This document shows positions 8,801 through 14,353 of a stretch of 18,385 nt of DNA, in pieces. Position 1 is the stretch's first letter; every line of letters starts with the position of its first letter. The stretch spans positions 1 to 18,385 of the forward strand of contig CAZGWJ010000051.1 of NCBI GenBank assembly GCA_964529445.1, given 5' to 3'. The position numbers and the translations under genes were made by a program. This DNA is from CAZGWJ01 sp964529445 (lineage in GTDB: Bacteria > Oederibacteriota > Muellerivitia > Muellerivitales > Muellerivitaceae). The notes under the pieces are model-generated. The model made no database searches. It had not been told where the DNA came from and saw only the letters and a list, made by a program, of their open reading frames with translations.

Positions 8801-9086
8801 TCTCCTGGAACTCGATGCCGGTGCCGTACACGAAGAGGGGGATCCTCTTCTGGGGAACGTAATCGAAGGCCTGGCTGACCCGGAGGAAGGCGTCCTCGGC
8901 AAAACGGGCGGTGGTCTGGGCGAGCGCCTCGGTCTTCGGATGGTGGAAGATCTCGAAATGCTCGGTCTGGAGGATCCGCCACTTCTGTCCGGTGTGGTAG
9001 CGGACCTTGTTGACCCCGAAATCGAGCGGATGGGCGGCCCCCGGAACGAGGAGAAGGGACAGAAGAACCAGGAGACGGATCATCAT
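5862..9086 (-). CDS. Metallopeptidase/TolB-like propeller/FN3/outer-membrane beta-barrel fusion
   Basis: A 1074-residue secreted multidomain protein. Residues 1-19 form a signal peptide. Residues about 30-280 form a peptidase MA-like (gluzincin) domain with HELVH (His135, Glu136, His139) and the third zinc ligand Glu168 in WVMEG. Residues about 290-545 are PD40/TolB-like propeller blades (AWSPDG, EWTPDG, RFSPDG). A low-complexity linker (about 575-620) leads to an FN3 domain (about 620-710, ending VTAVNASGES). Residues about 735-1074 are a beta-barrel with alternating strands and a terminal Phe (HFNLMPLF), a typical BAM-recognised end. All zinc-site residues are present, so a surface or periplasmic protease anchored in the outer membrane is likely. 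The ATG at 9086 has GGAAG 8 bases upstream. It follows the membrane-propeller gene by 80 bases, with no terminator between them, so it probably belongs to the sppA operon. Target unknown. Confidence 0.88.
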   Translation of the reverse strand: MMIRLLVLLSLLLVPGAAHPLDFGVNKVRYHTGQKWRILQTEHFEIFHHPKTEALAQTTARFAEDAFLRVSQAFDYVPQKRIPLFVYGTGIEFQETNIIPAFLPEGVGGFTEAYKNRIVVPANGSYHELETVITHELVHAFQYNLIYGEGWRSFSLFKSIFVPTWVMEGSAEWVAENWESQGEMVLRDAVLHDRLLPLDLLGTFDHFEQVYMAYKESQSILEYVAQVYGREKVPLLVKRMAASQKPEAVIRSVLGVSSRELYRNWSFFIRARAWSLVKDRPSPGRYGEEILPDVVRAAVSPDSKRLAYLTPGQLGLWDPQTRKRTRLVRRTFQTQGSGLAWSPDGGSIAFCFRHKGSYRLGIVSVKDRQLETHDFPSLPVLYSPEWTPDGSAIVFTGYDHLRADLYRFDLRTGALDPLTRDEATESWARFSPDGTRLYFIREWKGKTRIHRAASGPDGKLTGESSALGSEEGEITSLHATSQGVHFTSDRCDRIFNLHRMDPEGGDLRQLTDTYADVISSAVAPDDSAFYAVVFERSRTSLYRFPAENIEERKAPPARLEYLSNTFRDAGRLLARSTSAKGGGKGEADPLPDLADPDTHHGLQVLPEVTPRPGAAAKAPPPVAGLRVGEASNIVQLRWQLPDPGAEEVEHFRVYRCILPSTEFKYLGSTLTGRKDRYVDYTVQSGAEYRYYVTAVNASGESRASETVDAKPHYVLASRDYRFRMSPDLLLFLAGYDSSFGFAGGGVAVMSDYLGDHRLALLGDAIPRYRSGLQAAYEYAGWRTTIGLNAYLYRNFFRLYDIQSGAVVDDFHENERGANLNFTYPFNVSTRLEYGVGTQRFRGSPSSLRFSEGLSNRYYDEVEDEQVANYYRVSLVRERRQARRFTPERGYAANFTFLNALPALDSNVAFRNLIAELQWYKTFGFLGGTTWANRWVGLRSIGGNPQTFFLGQDEIFQSFFTTLRGYGNRTYYGSHLALWNLELRYPVATEVDFPLRPLSFILLKDVELAFFTDTGVVADRPEDMTTRRLLNSVGGGLRLYNFLFQRALVQLRFDLAWRTDRYAPPVFHFNLMPLF

Positions 9087-9166
9087 GAGGGGATCTTCCA
9101 GGGAAACGGATCGTCAGGCACACGGCAGACCCTTGCGACCCGTTCCCCGCTCAAGGGATGTCCCCC

Positions 9167-11146
9167 CTACCGGAGGACGGCCACCCAGACGCCCAATCGG
9201 TCGCTGGACGGATACCAAAGCCCGCTCCGGCCCGTGAAGGCCACCTTGACCCCGTCCGGTGAGACGGCTGGCGCCCTGTGGGATACCTGGGGCGCGATGA
9301 GGTCCACCACCTTGGAGAGATCGGCGTCCAGTTCCTTGATGTTGTAATGGTTGGCGGCGAAGCCGAAACGACGCTGGCTTTCCTCGAAGTAGATCTTATG
9401 CCCGTCCCGGGACCAGGCCACCTGGCGGACGGTTCCGCGGGTCTTGTAGATGCGGGAACGCCCGGACCCGTCCGGAAGGATGGTCCAGAAGGAGGTCTCT
9501 TCCCCCTTGCGGGCCAGGTAAAGATGGCGGAAACCGTCCGCGGAAGGGAGGATGGCATAAAGGACCAGGACGTCATTGGACCGGGGTGCGAACAAGCGTT
9601 TCAGGAGAGGGACGTTCCTCGCGATATCCTCCGCTTCGGGCTTGAAGAGGGATTCCTCAGGAGCGTCCGGGTCGTTGGCGACCAGCAGGCGCTGTTTCCG
9701 GGTCGGAACATCCATCACGTAAACGCCCGTGTTGGACCGGGTCGCCCTCACATAGGCGACCTTGTCCGCGTCGCGGGTCCAGGAAGGCGAAAGGACGGCT
9801 TGCACGGTCTGGAGGAGCGTCTCGGACTTGCCGGTGGCGGGGTCCAACGCCTTCAGGCTGTAACCGGAATCCCCCCGGGTGACGTAGAGGAAACGGCCCG
9901 ATTTCTCGGACCAGGGGATGCCCTCCCCCTTTTCCTCCACTCCCTCGGTCGTCAACTGCACGATGGCCCCGTTGTCGGCATCCACGCGGTACAGGTTGCG
10001 CTTGCCGTCGCGGACGGCATCGATGATGACGGCACGGCCGTTCATCACGAAGTAGGGCTTGAAACTCCCCTGCCCCTTCGACAGGTCGAATTTCCCGGTG
10101 CTGGCGCGTACCTTCAGGATCTTCTCATCCTCGCGCTGGGCGTCCACGATACGAAGATACCAGCCGTCCTTCAGGCATTGCGCCATCGCCAGGCGGGAGC
10201 CGTCCTGCGAATAGCTCATGGCGTGGATATCGCCGCTCAAACCCTGGATCGCCGGGCCCAGGTCGGCCAGGGGGGCCTGGGGCTTGCCGTAAGGCAGGGA
10301 GTAGAGCCCAACCGGGATCAGCAGGACGACCGCGCCGATGAGGCAGAGGGTCCTGAGCCAGTTCCCCCGCGTCTGCTGGGAACCGAAGGGCGCCACCGTG
10401 ATGCTGGCGATGGCGGCCACGAGGGAGTAGAAACCCAGGATGAGACTCGCCATGACGAACTGGGAGAATGTCCAGGCGGACCAGGCCGTGAAGGCCAGGA
10501 TGAGACTGACCATCGCGATCCTCACGCCCGCGATCGTCGGGAAGCGGTTGGTGAAGGAAGCGATGACGTACCAGAGCAGATAACCGATGAAGCCGGCCAA
10601 TCCCAGGGTCAGGAGCACCAGGTTGGTGGCGGGAGCCCACCAGTTGATGCCGACGCCAAAGCAGTAGATGGCCAGGCAGTTCAACATGAAGCCCTGCATC
10701 CAGATCAGCGGCAGTTTCCACCCGTGCGGGTCCTTGCGATTCTTCCAGTAGGCCACCTGGAAGGTCTTGTGGGAACGCCAGCGGTTCTTGGCGATGAGGT
10801 ACATCCCGAGCGCCACGATGGCATAGCCGAAGTTCGGGAGGTTCTGCTCGAAGAAACCGGGCATCTTCACGAAGAGGTGGGTCATGATGGTGAGGAGCCC
10901 GATGAGGGTCACGGCGAGGCCGACCAGGCCCATGACCAGGGTACCCACGGCGTTGGGGACCCGTTCGTCGCGGACGCGGGGCTTGGGAGCCGGAGCGGCC
11001 GTCACCTCGCCGCCCGCGCGGCGCCTGCCGCGCATGGGACCGCTTCCCGGCCCGAAGGCGGGTTTGTCGTCCTTCTTGGGGGCCGGAGCGTTGGTCTTGT
11101 CGGCCATCGCTTCCAGGTCCTTCATCATCTTCGCGTCATCGGCCAC
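9167..11146 (-). CDS. Polytopic membrane protein with C-terminal TolB-like beta-propeller
   Basis: A 659-residue protein of no named family. The N-terminus (1-60) is charged and Pro/Ala-rich. About seven hydrophobic helices follow (near 65-92, 104-120, 146-166, 174-197, 207-228, 230-252, 264-284). Residues about 300-655 form a propeller of WD40/PD40 type (HAMSYSQDGSRLA, SPSWTRDADKVAYV, VAWSRDGHKIYF, PAVSPDGVKVAFTG). Seven helices with a cytoplasmic N-terminus would put the propeller in the periplasm, which is an inference. The GTG start at 11146 has GAGGAGG about 6 bases upstream, a strong site. It lies 37 bases after sppA and 80 bases before a second propeller protein, so the three are likely co-transcribed. 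A sensor or scaffold for envelope proteolysis is possible, but no catalytic motif is visible. Confidence 0.8.
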   Translation of the reverse strand: MADDAKMMKDLEAMADKTNAPAPKKDDKPAFGPGSGPMRGRRRAGGEVTAAPAPKPRVRDERVPNAVGTLVMGLVGLAVTLIGLLTIMTHLFVKMPGFFEQNLPNFGYAIVALGMYLIAKNRWRSHKTFQVAYWKNRKDPHGWKLPLIWMQGFMLNCLAIYCFGVGINWWAPATNLVLLTLGLAGFIGYLLWYVIASFTNRFPTIAGVRIAMVSLILAFTAWSAWTFSQFVMASLILGFYSLVAAIASITVAPFGSQQTRGNWLRTLCLIGAVVLLIPVGLYSLPYGKPQAPLADLGPAIQGLSGDIHAMSYSQDGSRLAMAQCLKDGWYLRIVDAQREDEKILKVRASTGKFDLSKGQGSFKPYFVMNGRAVIIDAVRDGKRNLYRVDADNGAIVQLTTEGVEEKGEGIPWSEKSGRFLYVTRGDSGYSLKALDPATGKSETLLQTVQAVLSPSWTRDADKVAYVRATRSNTGVYVMDVPTRKQRLLVANDPDAPEESLFKPEAEDIARNVPLLKRLFAPRSNDVLVLYAILPSADGFRHLYLARKGEETSFWTILPDGSGRSRIYKTRGTVRQVAWSRDGHKIYFEESQRRFGFAANHYNIKELDADLSKVVDLIAPQVSHRAPAVSPDGVKVAFTGRSGLWYPSSDRLGVWVAVLR

Positions 11147-11183
11147 GGGTGCCTCCTCGACACGTCGGTGTGGTCACGACCGT

Positions 11184-12155
11184 TCAATAGGCGATGTATT
11201 GGAGCCGCAAACCGCTCTTCGCCTTGTGCAACAGGTCGAAGGGCAGAAGACTGTTCAGATACTTGTCCATGCGGGGCGGCTGGTCCCGGTGGACCGTGGG
11301 CTCGCCCTTGATGCCCGCCAGGTTGCCGACGATCTTCACGGCATCGTAGTAATTCCCCAACTGGTCGACGAAACCCTCCTCGAACGCCTTGCGACCGGTC
11401 AGGATCCGTCCGTCCGCGAACGACTTCACATGGGACCGGATCTCGGCATCGGTCACGGCAGAGGCCTTCCGCTTCGTCCGGGAGGCCAGTTTCTCCTGGA
11501 AGGCGGGTTTCCGGCCCTTGATGACGGCCTCCAGGAACTGGGCGTAAACATCGTCGATGGTGTCCTGAAGGTACGCACGCTCCTCGGAGGACAGGGGCCG
11601 ATCGATGGAGCCGGTATCCTTGAACTTGCCGCTCTTGATCGTCTGGAAACGGACACCCACCTTCCCCAGGAGCCCGGAGGCCTCCGGGAATTCCGCGATG
11701 ACCCCGATGGATCCGGTGATACTGCCCGGGTTGCAGACGATGCGGTCGCACGCGGCCGCGATGTAATAGGCCCCGGAAGCACCCACCGAAGCCATGCTGG
11801 CCACGATGATCTTCTTGTCCTCCTTGCGGGCCCTCAGCAGTTCGGTGTAGATCTCCTGGGAGGCCGCCACCCCGCCGCCGGGACTGTCCAGCCGCAGGAG
11901 CAGGGCCTTGGTCGAACTCTTCCTGAAACGGCGGATCCTCTTGACGATCCCATCGCTCTCGTAGATGGGACCGACGATGTCGATCAGGGTGACATTGCCC
12001 GAAAAAGGCAGGATCTTCGGGGCGCTGTCGCCCAGCATGCGCTGGATCGCGTAGGCCATGAAAACCATCGTGAGAACGAAGAAAACGCCAAGTCCGATGA
12101 TGACGAACTTGAAGGTACGGTCGGACTTGGGCTTCGTGGGCTCGCCAGGAATCAT
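11184..12155 (-). CDS. sppA: Signal peptide peptidase SppA
   Basis: A 323-residue S49-family serine protease of the short (Bacillus-type) form. One N-terminal membrane helix (about 16-36) anchors it with the catalytic domain outside the cytoplasm. The family core is complete: LLRLDSPGGGVAASQEIY (86-103), the nucleophile Ser127 in ASVGASGAYYIA, NPGSITGSIGVI (142-153), and the general-base Lys179 in SGKFKD. The 52-residue Ser-Lys spacing equals that of B. subtilis SppA (Ser147/Lys199). It degrades signal peptides left in the membrane after secretion. The ATG at 12155 has no ribosome-binding site, which fits a near-leaderless message from the promoter proposed at 12165-12193. It heads a run of three envelope genes. 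Confidence 0.93.
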   Translation of the reverse strand: MIPGEPTKPKSDRTFKFVIIGLGVFFVLTMVFMAYAIQRMLGDSAPKILPFSGNVTLIDIVGPIYESDGIVKRIRRFRKSSTKALLLRLDSPGGGVAASQEIYTELLRARKEDKKIIVASMASVGASGAYYIAAACDRIVCNPGSITGSIGVIAEFPEASGLLGKVGVRFQTIKSGKFKDTGSIDRPLSSEERAYLQDTIDDVYAQFLEAVIKGRKPAFQEKLASRTKRKASAVTDAEIRSHVKSFADGRILTGRKAFEEGFVDQLGNYYDAVKIVGNLAGIKGEPTVHRDQPPRMDKYLNSLLPFDLLHKAKSGLRLQYIAY

Positions 12156-12164
12156 GGAATCGAT

Positions 12165-12193
12165 ATGTTATCAGACAGGCCTGTCAGGCGCAA
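12165..12193 (-). promoter_or_regulatory. Possible sppA promoter with a palindrome in the spacer
   Basis: TTGCGC (12188-12193) and TAACAT (12165-12170) are 17 bases apart on the minus strand, a weak match. The perfect 12-base palindrome GACAGGCCTGTC (12174-12185) sits between them, where a regulator could act. The predicted start is within about 5 bases of the ATG at 12155, matching the missing ribosome-binding site. Confidence 0.35.
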
Positions 12194-12234
12194 CCCAACA
12201 ACAGCCCGAAAGTCCCGAAAATTAGGCCTTTTAT

Positions 12235-12269
12235 CCTCCGAAGGCGGCCTCTGTCTCCGCCATAGGCGG
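12235..12269. repeat. Two small hairpin repeats of the CCGCC-NNN-GGCGG type
   Basis: CCTCCGAAGGCGG (12235-12247) and CCGCCATAGGCGG (12257-12269). They match the two copies at 12546-12621 and form 4-5 base GC stems with 3-base loops. They are non-coding and scattered in one intergenic region. Confidence 0.6.
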
Positions 12270-12318
12270 TCAGGTGTTTCTTGCCGTCAACTCCTAACTC
12301 CTCACTCCTAACTACTGG

Positions 12319-12522
12319 TGTCCAAGACGTCCGCCCTTCACGGGTCACGAGCCGTCAAACCCTTGTTTTGGACAGGCTCGAACACACAACCACGAAAAAG
12401 CCCCCTCTCCCCTTCCCCCTCTCCCGCAAGCGGGAGAGGGCAATCATTCGAGCGTGAATTTCGCGACGAATGATGGGTGAGGGGACGCCTTGAGATGCCC
12501 TTCGGTTGAATTGTCTTGGACA
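12319..12522. mobile_element. MITE-like segment with 10-base terminal inverted repeats
   Basis: TGTCCAAGAC (12319-12328) and GTCTTGGACA (12513-12522) are perfect inverted repeats 204 bases apart end to end. The same low-complexity CTCCTAACT sequence lies on both outer sides, as if the segment had been inserted into that tract. It carries the REP-like unit and no coding capacity. The 10-base match could also be chance, and no target-site duplication is clear. Confidence 0.3.
12417..12474. repeat. REP-like dispersed repeat, copy 2
   Basis: A perfect hairpin, CCCTCTCCCGC/GCGGGAGAGGG (12417-12440, two-base centre), is followed by a second inverted pair, ATCATTCG (12443-12450) and CGAATGAT (12467-12474). 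The 23 bases at 12432-12454 are identical to 2768-2790. The form is that of REP-type intergenic repeats. With no T-run it is unlikely to be a classical terminator. Confidence 0.7.
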
Positions 12523-12545
12523 GGTGTGACTCCTAACTCCTAATT

Positions 12546-12621
12546 CCGCCGAAGGCGGCCTAGTCGCCTTGCCTTAACCTTCTAACTCCTACCTTCAACC
12601 TTCTACCTCCGCCGAAGGCGG
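12546..12621. repeat. Two small hairpin repeats CCGCCGAAGGCGG
   Basis: Identical 13-base palindromes at 12546-12558 and 12609-12621. The second ends 8 bases before the Nudix stop codon. They belong with the two variants at 12235-12269. Confidence 0.65.
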
Positions 12622-12628
12622 TAGGCGG

Positions 12629-13075
12629 TTACTTGTCCCACACGTTCCCCAGATACCTGCAACCGGCCTTCCAGCCGGTCGCGATCCCCTCCAGCACCTG
12701 TGGCATAACCCTCGGATAGACATCCATCCCGGGGATGTCCGAGAGTGGGTGGAACTGGGCATCCTTCATGACGGGATCTTCCCCGGCCTTCAATTCCCCG
12801 CCTTGATGCTCGACGGTGAAATAGAGGTTCAACACTTGGCGATGCTTATCGGGAGGGATGGAATCGTGGACAAGCACAAGGGGGCCGATTTTCACGTCAA
12901 GACCGCATTCCTCCTGGAATTCCCGGACGAGGGCCTGGTCCACGGATTCGCCGTAATCCACCCCCCCGCCGGGCAGAAGCCAATAGGAACGCCCGTGCTT
13001 CTCGTGGCGGACCAGGAGGATCTGGTCCTCTTTCGTAAGGATACCAGCGGCCCGGATGCGGATCGTGTTCTTCAT
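12629..13075 (-). CDS. Nudix hydrolase
   Basis: A 148-residue single-domain Nudix protein. The Nudix box GX5EX7REUXEEXGU is complete at residues 37-59 (GGVDYGE, then seven residues, then REFQEECGL), so the metal-binding Glu pair Glu55/Glu56 is present. The preceding RSYWLLPGGG is typical of NTP- or ADP-sugar-cleaving members. It should hydrolyse a nucleoside diphosphate linked to another group in the cytoplasm; the substrate is not predictable. The start at 13075 (MKNTIRIRAAGIL) fits the usual family N-terminus. An in-frame ATG at 13093 would add six residues. Neither has a clear ribosome-binding site, and a TATCAT box at 13082-13087 suggests a leaderless message. It stands alone between repeats and the accessory region. 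Confidence 0.9.
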   Translation of the reverse strand: MKNTIRIRAAGILTKEDQILLVRHEKHGRSYWLLPGGGVDYGESVDQALVREFQEECGLDVKIGPLVLVHDSIPPDKHRQVLNLYFTVEHQGGELKAGEDPVMKDAQFHPLSDIPGMDVYPRVMPQVLEGIATGWKAGCRYLGNVWDK

Positions 13076-13093
13076 GACGGTATGATAAGGCAT

Positions 13094-13371
13094 TCTTCAG
13101 GGGATTGAAAGGATGACGGCCTTGGAGGAGCCGAAAGCGGATCACCGGGGCTCTGAAACACCACCCTCGATCCGCGCGCCGAGATACCTCTTTGGATGCC
13201 GGAACGGCAACATCATCAAAGAATCGCGCCTCGGATGCCTCCGGAACTTCTACCACCGCGTCCAGAACACCGATACACCAACGACTTCTGCTCAGGAAAA
13301 CATTGCATGAATATTTTACCCTACGGGTTGTGAACCTCTGCGGAAACCTCGAAGAACAGCAACCGCCTGAT
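13094..13371. other. Intergenic spacer between the Nudix gene and the small plus-strand gene
   Basis: No recognisable gene. The part up to about 13270 keeps the GC-rich character of the left-hand genes; beyond it the sequence becomes AT-richer. A 45-codon plus-strand frame at 13196-13333 (MPERQHHQRIAPRMPPELL..., stop TGA) exists but has no family I recognise and no good ribosome-binding site. Confidence 0.4.
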
Positions 13372-13731
13372 ATGACAGCATTAACAACCCACACCGTCCC
13401 CCCCACCGTTTCCCAGTTACTTCCCACCATCCCCGCCTCGCCAGTAGAGGTCATAAAGTCCCAAGATAGCGGTGCGTTTATCCACGCGGATGACTTCAGA
13501 AGCGTCAAATACAGAGGCATCGAATACAGTCTAACCAAAACACAGGCTTTGATAGTCAAACGCCTGCATGAGTACCACGAAAAAGGCATATCCAAGGTTC
13601 ATCAGGATACATTGCTTGAAGATTTGGAGATATGTAGCAAACGCCTAAGGGATGTGTTTAAGGGTTCTACCGCTTGGAAAGAGTTGGTTCTACCTGCCGG
13701 CAAAGGATTCTTTGGGCTGTTAACTTCTTGA
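13372..13731 (+). CDS. Small winged-helix-like protein of unknown role
   Basis: A 119-residue protein and the only plus-strand gene here. After a Pro-rich N-terminus (1-25) comes a domain (about 38-118) with the pattern FRSVKYRGIEYSLTKTQALI, a helix with LHEYHEKG, LLEDLEICSKRLRDVFKG, AW, and a C-terminal wing-like VLPAGKGFFGLL. I recall similar small proteins from Planctomycetes and other environmental bacteria, where the layout (strand, two helices, SxRLRDVFK helix, hairpin) suggests a winged-helix DNA-binding fold; their function is unknown. The ATG at 13372 removes a poorly conserved upstream extension that is open back to 13192. No strong ribosome-binding site is visible. Its lower GC than the left-hand genes and its convergence on the RHS locus suggest acquired DNA. 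Confidence 0.65.
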   Translation: MTALTTHTVPPTVSQLLPTIPASPVEVIKSQDSGAFIHADDFRSVKYRGIEYSLTKTQALIVKRLHEYHEKGISKVHQDTLLEDLEICSKRLRDVFKGSTAWKELVLPAGKGFFGLLTS

Positions 13732-13768
13732 TCCAATACATTTCGTCCTTCGCGCCGCAACTGATTCA

Positions 13769-14341
13769 TCACTCATCATCTTCACACATCACTTGATATA
13801 TATTTCCAAACCATTTCGTTCGTATATCCAGCAACATACACGGATGGTCTTCCCTATCCTCGGCTACCACACCCCTGAACTTACCCAGATATTTTATTGT
13901 TACCGGTTCCCAATTGCTCGATAGATCTTTTAACCACAATTTATCATTTTCTATTTTGTAGCAATATCTCTTCTCCGTTTCCATCATTTCCACGTATGGT
14001 GTGGCGCTTATTGAATCACTCACATGGAGTACATTCGCATCCGTGAAAGTCAGTATTGAATCAGATAACACATCGCCTTTCCCAGCGACACTCCTATCCA
14101 CCATAAGATACATACTCGGATAAGAAAGTTTGTGAGGGTCAATATAAATAGCCTCGCCCTTTTGGAACGCAACACCGTCAAGATAAGTAATCGCCTTGCT
14201 TTTATATCCCGACTCGCTTGCGGGTTCAGGATATGGCGCACAATGAATGGTTGCTTTCTGCGCACTCTTGTTGTCGTCAGCGTTGCGCGCGCAACCCAAG
14301 CACGTCAATAAGCACACAAACAGTACCGATTGAAGTCTCAT
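13769..14341 (-). CDS. Small lipoprotein-like protein, candidate immunity to the 14354-16456 RHS tip
   Basis: A 190-residue protein of no known family. The N-terminus MRLQSVLFVCLLTCLGC is a short hydrophobic signal with a lipobox-like end (Cys17 preceded by Leu-Gly), although -3 is Cys rather than Leu. It therefore probably sits in the periplasm on a lipid anchor. The mature part is beta-rich and carries several Cys residues and an acidic end. The ATG at 14341 (GGGGA 5 bases upstream) is preferred over the ATG at 14353, which immediately follows the RHS stop TAG in the same frame. It lies 12 bases after the RHS gene and is AT-rich like that gene's tip. Position, size and export signal fit an immunity protein guarding against a periplasm-acting toxin; this is inferred. 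Confidence 0.75.
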   Translation of the reverse strand: MRLQSVLFVCLLTCLGCARNADDNKSAQKATIHCAPYPEPASESGYKSKAITYLDGVAFQKGEAIYIDPHKLSYPSMYLMVDRSVAGKGDVLSDSILTFTDANVLHVSDSISATPYVEMMETEKRYCYKIENDKLWLKDLSSNWEPVTIKYLGKFRGVVAEDREDHPCMLLDIRTKWFGNIYQVMCEDDE

Positions 14342-14353
14342 TTCGATCCCCAT

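Larger units (their letters stand above)
12281..12610. repeat. Low-complexity CTCCTAACT-type tract, interrupted
   Basis: Degenerate tandem copies of a 7-base unit close to AACTCCT occur at 12289-12314, 12528-12545 and 12568-12610. The middle of the tract is interrupted by the segment at 12319-12522. No open frame here looks like a gene. Confidence 0.55.

Noticed and set aside
7653..9347. Long plus-strand open frame opposite the protease-barrel gene
   Set aside because: The minus-strand protein has clear domains; the opposite frame is compositionally biased, matches no family and is a by-product of GC-rich codon use.
9278..12311. Long plus-strand open frames opposite the membrane-propeller and sppA genes
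   Set aside because: The minus strand encodes sppA and a helix/propeller protein with good start sites; the plus frames show no domains.
12281..12610. CRISPR-like array
   Set aside because: The repeat unit is about 7 bases and degenerate, without unique spacers of constant length and without cas genes.
13192..13371. Longer N-terminus for the small plus-strand protein (TTG at 13192)
   Set aside because: The extension is low-complexity, in a region of different composition, and has no ribosome-binding site; the recognisable domain starts well after the ATG at 13372.
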